A DNA stretch of 64,000 nucleotides from DASUHT01 sp038230835 (lineage in GTDB: Bacteria > Actinomycetota > Thermoleophilia > Gaiellales > JAICJC01). The stretch lies in assembly GCA_038230835.1 (NCBI GenBank), contig JBBRMM010000002.1, positions 233,231 through 297,230 of the forward strand, read 5' to 3'. Below the pieces are notes generated by a model, which ran no database searches, was not told the origin of the DNA, and saw only the letters and a program-made list of their open reading frames with translations. The stretch's first letter is position 1. The number at the start of each line of letters is the position of its first letter. Made by a program: the position numbers and the translations under genes. Below, piece by piece: positions 50,939 to 59,861 of this stretch.

Positions 50939-51511
50939 CTAGCAGATGAGGATCGACTTCGAGTCGCCGACGTGGTAGGTGTTGTAGTTGCCTGCGACCT
51001 GCCAGGTTCCCGTCTCACCGCGTGAGACACTTGTGAGAATCCCCGTTCCCTTGACGCCGCCGTAGTTCAGGTCGACCGAGCCGGGAGTTGTCGACCCTGC
51101 GTTGATGGTGTCGGTGAGTTGGTTGGCCGAGAGCCCGACGGTGCCCCCGATGCCGCCCTTGCCGATGCTGACGCTTCCGGTGACCGTGTTCCACCGGAAG
51201 GTGTTCTGCAGCGACAGGTGCTTGTCGCTGGACTTGATCGTGGTGCCGCTGATCTTGTGTCCGAACGCATGCCCGTTGTTGAACGTGACGACGCACTCGG
51301 CTCCCGACGACGACACGTCGGCGCTGTCATTCAGGTACAGGTGGAACCACTGGCTGAGGCTCGTATTGGTGCTCACTCCCGACCCGTTGGGATAGAAGTA
51401 CTTGTCGGCGTTGAGTGCGAACGCGCCTGGTGCAGTTGCCGTGGCCACCGCGCAGGCGGCCGTCAGTGCAGCCAGACCCCGGGCTGCGCGTGATGGACTT
51501 GGAACGTTCAT
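50939..51511 (-). CDS. Secreted beta-rich protein of unknown function
   Basis: 190 aa. Strong AAGGAGGGCGAC site before ATG 51511, then a signal peptide (MNVPSPSRAARGLAALTAAC to GAFALNADKY). The mature part is Ser/Thr/Gly/Asn-rich with alternating strands (TNTSLSQWFHLYLND, GSVSIGKGGIGGTVGLS). It has just two Cys, one in GAECVVTF and one as the last residue (KSILIC), an arrangement that fits a single disulfide joining the core to the C-terminus. No family recognised. Codon use is more relaxed and GC visibly lower than in flanking genes. Forms an operon with the 580-aa protein. Confidence 0.8.
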   Translation of the reverse strand: MNVPSPSRAARGLAALTAACAVATATAPGAFALNADKYFYPNGSGVSTNTSLSQWFHLYLNDSADVSSSGAECVVTFNNGHAFGHKISGTTIKSSDKHLSLQNTFRWNTVTGSVSIGKGGIGGTVGLSANQLTDTINAGSTTPGSVDLNYGGVKGTGILTSVSRGETGTWQVAGNYNTYHVGDSKSILIC

Positions 51512-51724
51512 GTCGCCCTCCTTGGACGGCCGGCGGCCGACAAGCCGCCGGGTGACGAAAGCCACCCGCAAGCTCTGGGTGGGCCACTCGGGAGAGCGGC
51601 CAGAGAAACGTGGCGCAGGTGGATGAGGTGCTGCATAAGCCCGGCAGAAGACGCTGGCTCAGCGATCCCTCAGCCATCGACGGTTGCGCTGCCCGGAGCG
51701 CGGTTCGCCTGGTTTACTAGATCC
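51512..51724. promoter_or_regulatory. Divergent promoter region between the secreted-protein operon and the AfsR-like regulator
   Basis: 213 bp between ATG 51511 (minus) and GTG 51725 (plus), the natural place for binding sites of the adjacent OmpR/SARP-type regulator. A TTTACT element lies 6 nt before the GTG. I could not identify direct heptamer repeats by eye with confidence. Confidence 0.4.
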
Positions 51725-54292
51725 GTGGAGTTCAGAATCCTTGGTTCCATGCGAGTGAGCCACGACGGAGCGCTCGTGCGGCTGGGCGGCGTCAAGCAGC
51801 TCGCTGTCCTGGCTGCGCTGCTGCTTGAGCGCGGGCGTTTCGTGTCACGCGAGCGCCTGATCGACCTGGTGTGGGGCGACGACCCGCCATCCGGCGGTGT
51901 CAACACCCTGCAGGTGCATATCTCGCAGCTCCGCAAAGCTCTCGCGCCTGGGGGGATCCAGATAAGGTCCAGCCCCGCCGGATACGCGATCGATGTGGCC
52001 GAGGCCGAGCTGGATCTTCTCGAGTTCGAGCGGTTGGCCTCGCTGGGTCGAGAGGCATTGGCGGACCACGACTTCACTGCTGCCGCGCGGTCGCTGGCGG
52101 AGGCGCTCGCGCTGTGGGAAGGGGTGGCCCTCGCGGAACTGTGGGACATTCCATTCGCCAACGCCGAGGCCGCGCGCCTCGAGCGGCACCGTTTGGCAGC
52201 CTTGGAGGATCGGCTGCAGGCGCAGCTGGGGCTGGGTATGCACCGGGAGGTCGTGGCGGAGCTGGAGACGCTGGTCAGGGACCATCCACTGCGGGAGCCG
52301 CTGCGCGGACTCCTAATGCTGGCGCTCTACCGGTGCGGCCGTCAAGCCGACGCCCTGGATGTGTACCGCGCAGGTCGCGAGCTCCTGGTCGCGTCGCAGG
52401 GGGTGGACCCCGGCGGAGAGCTGCGCGGGCTGCACCAAGCCATCCTGAACCAGGCTCCTTCGCTGACATTGCCCGCGGGGCCTTCAGAGCCGGATGTGCG
52501 CGCGTCGGTGATCCCGGCGCCGCTGACGCCCTTGGTGGGACGCGACGGCGACGTGGAACGACTGGTGGCCCGGGTAAGGGATCGCGATGTCCGATTGCTC
52601 GTGCTCACCGGTCCGGGAGGTGTCGGCAAGACCCGACTGGCGCTCGAGGTCGCGTCTGCGGTCGAACGCGAGTTCACGGACGGTGTCGGACTGGTGGACA
52701 TGTCGGCGCTGCAGGATCCAACCCTCGTCACCGCGGCAATAGCGGCGCGGCTCGATGTCTCACCAATCGTTGGTCAGGACACCCACTGGTCACTGGCTGC
52801 GGCTCTCCGGCGCCGCACGATGCTGCTTGTGATCGACAACTTCGAGCACCTTGTGGCGGGGGCACCGGCGATCGCTGCGCTCCTCGAGGAGGCACCCGGC
52901 GTGAAAGTGCTGGCCACAAGCCGTTCTCCGCTCGGTGTCGTCGGCGAGCACGACGAGCCCATCGAGCCGCTCGTGGTCCCCCCGGTCGACGTCGCGTCAT
53001 TGGACGAGGTCCGGCTCTACCCTGCAGCGGAGGTCTTTCTGACCCGCGCGCGGGCGGTCGACCCCACCCTTGCCCTGAATGATGCGGACGCGCCGGTCGT
53101 GGCATCGGTGTGCAGGCGTCTGGACGGCCTACCGTTGGCGCTGGAGCTCGCCGCGTCGGCGCTGCGGCTGCTGGCGCTAGGAGAGCTCGACGCGACGCTC
53201 GAGTCAGGGCTGGACGTCGGGCTGACCTTGAACCGCGCCCGGCCCGAGCGCCATCGCACGATGCGGGCGACCATCGACTGGAGCTATCACCTGCTGGATC
53301 GCGATGCGGCGCTTCTGTTGCCGCGTCTGGGTGTCTTTGCAGGTGGGTTCACCCGCGGCGCCGCTGCTCGGGTGTGCGACTTCCCGGACCTCGACGCCGC
53401 GCTCGCGGCGCTGGTCGAGGCGCGACTCGTCAAGCGGGTCGAACGCTTCGGCGCGTCTCGCTTCCACCTGCTCGAGACGATTCGACAGTACGCTCTCGAG
53501 TTGTTCGGTGCGGATCCGCTGCACGACCGGGTGATGGAGTTGCACGCGCTGTGGGCGGTTGACATCGCCGAGGGATTCGATCTGGAAACTCGTGACGGCA
53601 CCTTGGAACGCCGGATGGCGGAGACGCTCGACGAGCTCGACAACGTTCGCGCCGCCTGCTGCACGCTCACCGATCTCGGACGCGGTGTCGACCTGCTTCG
53701 GCTGATCGTCGCCGTCGCACCTCTCGGTATGCGAGTGCACGGCGACGAGCAGCGCCGCTGGCTCGTAACGGGCCTCGAGTTGGCGGCGGACGCAGCGCCG
53801 CCCACACTGCGGGCTCAGGCGTACCACTTCGTCGGTGGTGAGGCCCTGCAGCGTGACGACCTCCGCGACGGCGCGGAGGCGTACACCGCAGCGCTGCGGC
53901 TCGCGGAACTGGCAGGCGACCTGCACGTGACCGCCTGGTCGAACGTCGCGTTGGGGTGGATCGCACAGATGCGCGGCGATTCGGACGGCGCAGTGCTATT
54001 CCTCGACCGCGGCATGGTCGCCGCGGAGGGTTGTAGCGCGACTCAACGCGCGGGCATCTATCGCAACGCGGTCTTGGTCTTCATGGACCAGTTCGACCTC
54101 GATCGCGCCTGGGAGCTTGCCACGGAGTCGCTCCGGATCGCGGATGAAAGCGGGGACAGAGAGACGCGCGCGTGGGCACTGAGCAGGATGGGCACTGTCG
54201 AGATGCTGCGCGTCCGGTTCGACCCCGCCCTGCGTCTGATCCGCGAGTGCGGTGCTCGGCGAGGAGTTGGGCCTGCGTATGCTGGTCGGTGA
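51725..54292 (+). CDS. AfsR/SARP-type STAND ATPase transcriptional regulator, frameshifted near its 3' end
   Basis: 855 aa up to an early stop. Domains in order: OmpR-type winged helix (about 1-95, VEFRILGSMRVSHDGALVRLGG, LIDLVWGDDPPSGGVNTLQVHISQLRKAL); bacterial transcriptional activation domain (about 97-245); NB-ARC-like ATPase with Walker A LTGPGGVGKTRLALEVA near 297 and Walker B MLLVIDNFEHL near 365; winged region and TPR-like repeats from about 600. GTG 51725 gives the family start. The natural C-terminus continues in another frame at 54252-54674; one extra base around 54251-54252 explains it. It likely regulates the divergent secreted-protein genes. Confidence 0.87.
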   Translation: MEFRILGSMRVSHDGALVRLGGVKQLAVLAALLLERGRFVSRERLIDLVWGDDPPSGGVNTLQVHISQLRKALAPGGIQIRSSPAGYAIDVAEAELDLLEFERLASLGREALADHDFTAAARSLAEALALWEGVALAELWDIPFANAEAARLERHRLAALEDRLQAQLGLGMHREVVAELETLVRDHPLREPLRGLLMLALYRCGRQADALDVYRAGRELLVASQGVDPGGELRGLHQAILNQAPSLTLPAGPSEPDVRASVIPAPLTPLVGRDGDVERLVARVRDRDVRLLVLTGPGGVGKTRLALEVASAVEREFTDGVGLVDMSALQDPTLVTAAIAARLDVSPIVGQDTHWSLAAALRRRTMLLVIDNFEHLVAGAPAIAALLEEAPGVKVLATSRSPLGVVGEHDEPIEPLVVPPVDVASLDEVRLYPAAEVFLTRARAVDPTLALNDADAPVVASVCRRLDGLPLALELAASALRLLALGELDATLESGLDVGLTLNRARPERHRTMRATIDWSYHLLDRDAALLLPRLGVFAGGFTRGAAARVCDFPDLDAALAALVEARLVKRVERFGASRFHLLETIRQYALELFGADPLHDRVMELHALWAVDIAEGFDLETRDGTLERRMAETLDELDNVRAACCTLTDLGRGVDLLRLIVAVAPLGMRVHGDEQRRWLVTGLELAADAAPPTLRAQAYHFVGGEALQRDDLRDGAEAYTAALRLAELAGDLHVTAWSNVALGWIAQMRGDSDGAVLFLDRGMVAAEGCSATQRAGIYRNAVLVFMDQFDLDRAWELATESLRIADESGDRETRAWALSRMGTVEMLRVRFDPALRLIRECGARRGVGPAYAGR

Positions 54293-54674
54293 GTCGCGGG
54301 TCGACCGCGGGATGATCGCACTCATGCAGGGTGAGCTCGACACCGCGGTGGATCTGCTGTGTGATGGGATGCGCCGGATGCACGCGGAGGGTGACCGGGT
54401 CACGTGCACCACGGCGCTGCTCTCGCTCGCATGGTGTGCTGAGCAGAGAGGCGACCGTCCGCTGGCGCTCCGGCTTGCGGCGGCGTCGACCGCCGCACAC
54501 GCGGTACAGGGAACCACGGACAAGCGGTTGCTGGCCCGGGAAGGATTCGTGGTCGCCGAGCCCAAGAGCGACGATCCCGAGTTCCACGCGTGGCTGGACG
54601 GACGCGGGCTGACCCTCGACCAGGCCGTCGAACTGGGTCTCACCATGAGCGGCCGTACGTCCGTCAGCGGCTGA
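54252..54674 (+). pseudogene. Out-of-frame C-terminal part of the AfsR-like regulator
   Basis: 140 codons open from GTG 54252. The sequence continues the helical TPR-like repeats (LGEELGLRMLVGESRVDRGMIALMQGELDTAVDLL; LRLAAASTAAHAVQG) and ends with the DGRGLTLDQAVELGL block common at the C-terminus of AfsR-like ATPase regulators. Removing one G at about 54251 fuses it to the upstream gene, giving a total of about 980 residues. It is not likely to be a separate gene, though a GTG start makes independent translation possible. Confidence 0.7.
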
Positions 54675-54707
54675 CGCGACTTCTGACCGGCCCTCCCCGA
54701 CGTGGGA

Positions 54708-55634
54708 TCAGAGCGCGGCGGTGCGGATCTCGCCGGCGGCCGCCATCCGCTGCTCCTCGGCGCGGTAGCTCGAGCGCACCAGTGGCCCGGCGAACACCGA
54801 GCCGAACCCCATCGCCTCGCCCTGCTCCCGGTAGATCCGGAACTGGGCCGGAGCGACCCACCGATCCAGCGGCAGGTGGCGTTCGGTGGGCTGCAGGTAC
54901 TGGCCGATGGTGACCACATCCACCCGATGGTCGCGCAGGTCGCGCATGATCCCGATCACGTCTTCGTCGGTCTCGCCCATGCCGACGATCATGCCGCTCT
55001 TGGTCAGCAGCGGCGGCGCGGCCGGATGCAGGTCGGTCCAGACGTCCTTTGCGCGGTCGAGCAGACCGAGCGCCTTGCGGTAGTCGCCGCGCGGGCGCAC
55101 CCGGCGGTACAGACGCTCTGCGGTCTCGATATTGTGGTTGAAGACGTCTGGCGCCGCCTCCAGCACGACCCGCAGCGCCTGCTCGCGAAAGCCGAGGAAG
55201 TCGGGCACCAGTACCTCGACTCCACAGCCAGGGGTGGCGCGGCGGATCGCCCGGATGGTCGCCGCGAAATGCCCCGCTCCCCGGTCGGGCAGGTCGTCGC
55301 GGTCGACGGACGTGACGACCACGTGCCGCAACCCCATCCGCTTCACCGCCTGTGCCACGCGCAGCGGCTCGAGGGGCTCGGGTGGACGCTCGGGCCGGCC
55401 GGAGTGGACGGCGCAGTAGCGGCACGCCCGCGTACAGGTGTCGCCCAGAATCTGGAAGGTGGCGGTTCCCCGGCCCCAGCACTCGCCGATGTTCGGGCAG
55501 CGGGCCTCTTCACACACCGAGTGCAGTCCGCCCTCACGCATGATTCCGCGCAGCTCGCCGAACCGTGTGTTGGCCGACGGCGCGCGCACCTTCATCCACT
55601 CCGGACGCTTCCTGGACGCGTCAGACCACGGCAC
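54708..55634 (-). CDS. lipA: Lipoyl synthase
   Basis: 308 aa, radical-SAM enzyme that inserts two sulfurs into protein-bound octanoyl groups. Both cluster sets are present: Cys41, 46, 52 (CEEARCPNIGEC, auxiliary cluster) and Cys67, 71, 74 (CTRACRYC, radical-SAM cluster). The C-terminal RSSYRAEE gives the Ser ligand. GTG 55634 is chosen because it gives RKRPEWMKVRAP, which matches LipA starts, and has a GGAG site; it overlaps lipB by 14 nt. ATG 55595 (at MKVRAP) is the alternative. Last gene of the 2-oxoacid dehydrogenase operon. Confidence 0.95.
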   Translation of the reverse strand: MPWSDASRKRPEWMKVRAPSANTRFGELRGIMREGGLHSVCEEARCPNIGECWGRGTATFQILGDTCTRACRYCAVHSGRPERPPEPLEPLRVAQAVKRMGLRHVVVTSVDRDDLPDRGAGHFAATIRAIRRATPGCGVEVLVPDFLGFREQALRVVLEAAPDVFNHNIETAERLYRRVRPRGDYRKALGLLDRAKDVWTDLHPAAPPLLTKSGMIVGMGETDEDVIGIMRDLRDHRVDVVTIGQYLQPTERHLPLDRWVAPAQFRIYREQGEAMGFGSVFAGPLVRSSYRAEEQRMAAAGEIRTAAL

Positions 55635-56295
55635 CGGGCAGCTCCGTGAACTCGAATCCGAACCGTGCGGCGAGGTGCCGGACGACGACCTCTCGGACGT
55701 CGTCGACCGTGATCGGCTCACCGGTCTCGGCCTGGACAGACGTGAAGCGGGCATCGCCCAGGCCGCAGGCGTCGAACAGCTCGTACACACCCAGGTCGTT
55801 GCACACGTTGAGCGAGAATCCATGGCTGGTCACCCACCGCGCGCAGCGCACGCCGATCGACGCGATCTTGCGATCCTCCACCCACACGCCCGCGGCGTGC
55901 GGCTCACGGTGCGGGCGGGCGTCGATGCTGAGCTCAGCCAGGGTGTCCACCAGCACGTTCTCGAGCGTACGCACGTACGCTCGCAGGTCGCGCCCGCGCG
56001 GTGTGAGGTCGACCACCGGGTACCCCACCAGTTGCCCCGGGCCGTGGTAGGTCGACCGCCCGCCGCGGCTGACCTCCACGATCTCGATGCCCCGGACGGC
56101 GTACTGCTCGTCCGGGAGCGGCAGCTCCCCTGCACGCACGGCCCGCGATCCGAGCGTGATCACCGGCTCGTGTTCGAGCAGCATCACCGTGTCGGGAATC
56201 GCGCCCTGCGTGCGCGCCGCTGCCAACTCGGTCATCTCCCGCAGTGCGTGGCCGTAACCGGTGACCCCCAGGTGCTCGATGTAGGCGACCGTCAC
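55621..56295 (-). CDS. lipB: Lipoyl(octanoyl) transferase
   Basis: 224 aa. Transfers octanoyl from acyl carrier protein to lipoyl domains. Conserved RGGRSTYHGPGQLVGYPVVDLTPRGRDLRAYVRTLENVLVDTL, GVWVEDRKIASIGVRCARWVTSHGFSLNVCNDL (the Lys-Cys pair of the active site are visible: DRKIAS and NVCNDL). GTG 56295 overlaps the E2 stop, so the lipoylation genes are translationally coupled to their target. Confidence 0.94.
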   Translation of the reverse strand: MTVAYIEHLGVTGYGHALREMTELAAARTQGAIPDTVMLLEHEPVITLGSRAVRAGELPLPDEQYAVRGIEIVEVSRGGRSTYHGPGQLVGYPVVDLTPRGRDLRAYVRTLENVLVDTLAELSIDARPHREPHAAGVWVEDRKIASIGVRCARWVTSHGFSLNVCNDLGVYELFDACGLGDARFTSVQAETGEPITVDDVREVVVRHLAARFGFEFTELPGAVV

Positions 56296-57722
56296 AGGCC
56301 GAAGGCGTTCTCGTCCCAGCTCTCGAGGCTCCGCTTGATCTGGGCCATGAACTGGGCGGCGTAGGCACCGTCCACCAGCCGGTGATCGTACGAGAGGCAG
56401 AGGAACATCATCGACCGGATGGCGATCGCATCGTTGCCATGCGCATCTGTGACCACCATCGGTCGCTTGACGATCGCCTCCACGTCGAGGATCGCCACCT
56501 GGCCCTCGGGGATGATCGGCGTGCCCATCAGCGCGCCGAACACGCCGGGGTTGGTGATCGTGAAGGTGCCGCCGCTCATCTCGTCCGGGGTGAGCGTCTT
56601 GGTGCGCGCCTTGTCCGCCATCTCGATCACCGAGCGGGACAGGCCGACCAGGTTCTTCTCCTCGGCGTGGTGGATCACCGGTACCATCAGACCCTTGGAA
56701 TCGTCGACGGCCACCGCCATGCCCAGGTTGACGTACTTCTTGATCAGTGCCGACTCGCCGCGCACCTCGGCGTTCACCCACGGCCAGCTGCCGATCGCGT
56801 CGATCGTCGCCCGGGCGATGAACGGGATGTACGTCAGGTTCACGCCATAGCGAGTGGCGTACTCGGGCTTCCATTTGCGCCGCAGGTTGACCACGCCGGT
56901 CATGTCCACCTCGATCACCGTCGTCACATGGGCGGCGGTGTCGAGCGAGTGGCGCATGTGCCGCGCGATCACCTTGCGGATGGTGTTGAACTGGTACAGC
57001 TCCTCCTCGCCGCCGGCCACGAGTGGCGCAGCGGGGGCGGCGGGCCCTGCCGCCCGCACCGGCGCTGCCGGCGCAACCACCTCGGTCGGCGCCGCGGGCC
57101 GCTCGACGATGGCGTCCTCGAGTGAGGCGGAGAAATGCGGCCGGTCGCGCACCTCGGGCGCGGCGACCGGGGCGGCCGCGACGCCCCCGGCGTCGAGGAA
57201 GCCCTGCACGTCCTTCTTGGTCACGCGGCCGCCCCGCCCGGTGCCCGGAATCACGTTCACATCCAGGCCGTGCTCGGCGAGCATTCGCGCCACCACCGGC
57301 GAGATGAAGGTGCGGCCGTCGGCCTCGCCACCGTTGCCGTTTTCGGGTTCGCTGGTCGGTGCGGAGACGGCTGCGGGAGGCGACACCGGCGCCGCTGCGG
57401 CGGGGGCTACGGGCGACGCGGCGGGGGTGGCCGCCGGCTCAGGATCGGCGCTCGCGGGCTCGCCGCCGGCGCCGTCGGCCGCAATCACCGCGATGCGCGT
57501 GTTCACCGGCACCGTCTCACCCTCGTCGGCGAGCAACTCGCGAACGACGCCCGATGCCGGCGACGGGACCTCGGTGTCCACCTTGTCGGTCGAGATCTCG
57601 ACGATCGTCTCGTCCGCTTCGATGCGTTCACCGACCTGCTTCGCCCAGCGGGTGATCGTGCCCTCCGAGACGCTCACGCCCATTTGGGGCATGACGACAT
57701 CGACGAGAGTTCCAGTGGTCAT
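56292..57722 (-). CDS. Dihydrolipoamide acyltransferase (E2) of a 2-oxoacid dehydrogenase complex
   Basis: 476 aa. Lipoyl domain at about 1-80 with the modified Lys in EISTDKVDTEV; Ala/Pro-rich linker; E1/E3-binding domain at about 140-175 (ISPVVARMLAEHGLDVNVIPGTGRGGRVTKKDV); second linker; catalytic acyltransferase domain from about 245 with NLGMAVAVDDSKGLMVPVIHHAE and the active site SYDHRLVDGA near 450. The substrate (pyruvate, branched-chain or 2-oxoglutarate) is not fixed by sequence. Upstream neighbours are E1beta and E1alpha; lipB and lipA follow. Confidence 0.94.
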   Translation of the reverse strand: MTTGTLVDVVMPQMGVSVSEGTITRWAKQVGERIEADETIVEISTDKVDTEVPSPASGVVRELLADEGETVPVNTRIAVIAADGAGGEPASADPEPAATPAASPVAPAAAAPVSPPAAVSAPTSEPENGNGGEADGRTFISPVVARMLAEHGLDVNVIPGTGRGGRVTKKDVQGFLDAGGVAAAPVAAPEVRDRPHFSASLEDAIVERPAAPTEVVAPAAPVRAAGPAAPAAPLVAGGEEELYQFNTIRKVIARHMRHSLDTAAHVTTVIEVDMTGVVNLRRKWKPEYATRYGVNLTYIPFIARATIDAIGSWPWVNAEVRGESALIKKYVNLGMAVAVDDSKGLMVPVIHHAEEKNLVGLSRSVIEMADKARTKTLTPDEMSGGTFTITNPGVFGALMGTPIIPEGQVAILDVEAIVKRPMVVTDAHGNDAIAIRSMMFLCLSYDHRLVDGAYAAQFMAQIKRSLESWDENAFGL

Positions 57723-57744
57723 GACGGTGATCAGCTCCTTCTGA

Positions 57745-58722
57745 CTAGTAAGCGGAGAGCTCTTCGATGGCGGTCACCACGTCCTCCACCTGGGGCAGGT
57801 AGGCCTTCTCCAGCGGCGGCGAGAAGGGCACCGGCGTGTCCGGCGCGGTCAGCCGGCGCACGGGGGCGTCCAGGTTCTCGAACACCTCCTCGGCTATCGT
57901 CGCGGCGATCTCGGCGCCGAAGCCCGACGTGTGCGTGTCCTCGTGCAGCACGATCACCTTGCTGGTCTTCGCCACCGACGCCATCACCGCCTGCTTGTCC
58001 CACGGCGTGAGCGTGCGCAGATCGACGATCTCGACCGATGTGCCGTCGCGGTCTGCCACCGCCTGGGCGGCCTCCTCGGCGGTGTACACCATCGCGCCGT
58101 ACGTGATGATCGAGATGTCCGAGCCCTCCCGATGCACGCGCGCCTTGCCGAACTCGACGGCGTGCTCGCCGTCGGGCACCTCGCCCTTGATCCGCCGGTA
58201 GAGGTGCTTGTGCTCGAAGAACAGCACCGGGTTGGGATCGCGGATCGCCTGGACGATCAGGCCCTTCGCGTCGGCCGGGGTCGCCGGACAGGCGATCTTC
58301 AGCCCTGGGCAGTGGGCGAAGAAGCCTTCGGGGTTCTGGGAGTGGAACGGCCCGCCCGAGAAGCCGCCGCCGGACGGGAGCCGAACCACGATCGGCACCG
58401 GTGTGCCGACCCGGTAGTGCTGCTTGGCGGCGACGGTCACGAGCTGGTCGAAGGCGCATGAGACGAAGTCCGAGAACTGCATCTCGCACACCGGCCGCAT
58501 CCCCATCAGCGCGGCGCCCGTACAGCCGCCGACGATCGCCGTCTCGGACAGCGGTGCATCGATCACGCGATCGTCGCCGAACTCCTGCAGGAAGCCCTGA
58601 GTGACCTTGAACGCCCCGCCGTACACGCCGATGTCCTCACCGATCAAGAACACGCGTGAGTCGCGCCGCATCTCCTCGCGCAGGCCGTCGGAGATCGCCT
58701 GCAGGTATGTCTTGGTGGCCAA
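57745..58722 (-). CDS. 2-oxoacid dehydrogenase E1 component, beta subunit
   Basis: 325 aa. TTG 58722 is chosen: it follows the end of E1alpha by 14 nt, has GAGGAAC upstream and gives ATKTYLQAISDGLREEM, the usual E1beta start. Conserved: FLIGEDIGVYGGAFKVTQGFLQEFGDDRVIDAPLSETAIVGGCTGAALMGMRPVCEMQFSDF, GGGFSGGPFHSQNPEGFFAHCPGLKI and VDLRTLTPWDKQAV. With the alpha subunit it decarboxylates a 2-oxoacid on thiamine diphosphate and acylates E2. The sequence type is of the pyruvate/branched-chain class. Confidence 0.94.
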   Translation of the reverse strand: MATKTYLQAISDGLREEMRRDSRVFLIGEDIGVYGGAFKVTQGFLQEFGDDRVIDAPLSETAIVGGCTGAALMGMRPVCEMQFSDFVSCAFDQLVTVAAKQHYRVGTPVPIVVRLPSGGGFSGGPFHSQNPEGFFAHCPGLKIACPATPADAKGLIVQAIRDPNPVLFFEHKHLYRRIKGEVPDGEHAVEFGKARVHREGSDISIITYGAMVYTAEEAAQAVADRDGTSVEIVDLRTLTPWDKQAVMASVAKTSKVIVLHEDTHTSGFGAEIAATIAEEVFENLDAPVRRLTAPDTPVPFSPPLEKAYLPQVEDVVTAIEELSAY

Positions 58723-58736
58723 TCCGTGTTCCTCGC

Positions 58737-59783
58737 CTATTGGTGGTGTGGGGTCTCGAGCTCCTCGGGCTCGGCGTACACGCCGTCGAGCACGCTCTCG
58801 GGCGCGGGCAGCGGGCTCTCGTCGGCTCGCTTGAGGGCGTCGCCGAGGAGCTTCTTCACGTCGGCCGAGACAGCGTCCTCCGCCACCTCGTCGAGTACGC
58901 CCTGCTCCTTCAGCCAGCGCCGGTAACGCTCGATCGGATCCTTCTTGGTGTACGCCTCGAGCAGCTCGCGGGGGACGTAGAACGCATCGTCGTGCACCGC
59001 GTGGCCCTCCATCCGCAGGGTGACCAGCTCGAGCAATGTCGGGCCGCCTCCCTCGCGCGCCTTCTCGATCGCCCGGTGCGCTTCCCGGTACACCGTCAGC
59101 ACGTCCGTGCCGTCCACCAGCACACCTTCGAAGCCGTACGCCTCGGCCCGGTCGGCAAGGTGGTCGACCCCGAACTCGAGCCTGTTGGGGGTGGAGTACG
59201 CGTACTGGTTGTTGTCCACGACGAAGACGACCGGCAGCCGGTGGACGCCGGCCAGGTTCATGGCCTCGTGGGCGTCGCCGCGGGCCATCGCTCCGTCGCC
59301 CGACCAGCCAACAGCGACCCGGTGCTCCTTGCGGATCTTGAACGCCAGGGCGCACCCGACGGCCACCGGCATCATGGCGGGCAGGTGGCTGACCATGGCG
59401 ATCAGGCCCAACCTCAGATCGGCCATGTGCACGTTTCCGTCGCGGCCGGCCGCCAGGCCATCCACGCGGCCCATGTACTGGGCGAAGATTCTCCACGGCT
59501 CGGTGCCGCGGGTGACGTGCACACCCATGTCGCGCTGCACCGCGGCACCGACGTCGTGGGCGCGCATGGCCGTTGCGACACCGACCGCCGCGCCCTCGTT
59601 GCCGCGTCCGGTGTAGAAGCTGCCGGGGATCTTGCCCTGGCGGTACAGGATGTGCCCCCGCTCCTCGATCCCACGCGTGATCAGCATGTTGCGGTAGATC
59701 TGGATCAGATCCTCGCGGTCGAGGTCGGCGTCCCTGACATCTGCCGCCGACTCGACCGGCGTGGCTTCGCGGGCAACTGCCAT
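58737..59783 (-). CDS. 2-oxoacid dehydrogenase E1 component, alpha subunit
   Basis: 348 aa, first gene of the operon. Thiamine-diphosphate motif GDGAMARGDAHEAMNLAGVHRLPVVFVVDNNQYAYST near residue 165 is complete. TGRGNEGAAVGVATAM near 59, GRDGNVHMADL near 113, and LRMEGHAVHDDAFYVP near 260 (His-containing phosphorylation-loop region) are typical. ATG 59783 has AAGG upstream and a TAGAGT box 10 nt away. The N-terminal 25 residues are acidic and variable. Confidence 0.94.
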   Translation of the reverse strand: MAVAREATPVESAADVRDADLDREDLIQIYRNMLITRGIEERGHILYRQGKIPGSFYTGRGNEGAAVGVATAMRAHDVGAAVQRDMGVHVTRGTEPWRIFAQYMGRVDGLAAGRDGNVHMADLRLGLIAMVSHLPAMMPVAVGCALAFKIRKEHRVAVGWSGDGAMARGDAHEAMNLAGVHRLPVVFVVDNNQYAYSTPNRLEFGVDHLADRAEAYGFEGVLVDGTDVLTVYREAHRAIEKAREGGGPTLLELVTLRMEGHAVHDDAFYVPRELLEAYTKKDPIERYRRWLKEQGVLDEVAEDAVSADVKKLLGDALKRADESPLPAPESVLDGVYAEPEELETPHHQ

Positions 59784-59793
59784 CCTTGCTCAG

Positions 59794-59799
59794 ACTCTA
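59794..59799 (-). promoter_or_regulatory. -10 box (TAGAGT) of the 2-oxoacid dehydrogenase/lip operon
   Basis: Minus-strand TAGAGT, 10 nt, ATG 59783. The leader would be only a few bases. Confidence 0.37.
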
Positions 59800-59861
59800 T
59801 CGCATGATCCGGACCCCCCACCTCACCTCCTCCCAGCCTTGCGGTGTGCGACAATCAGGTC

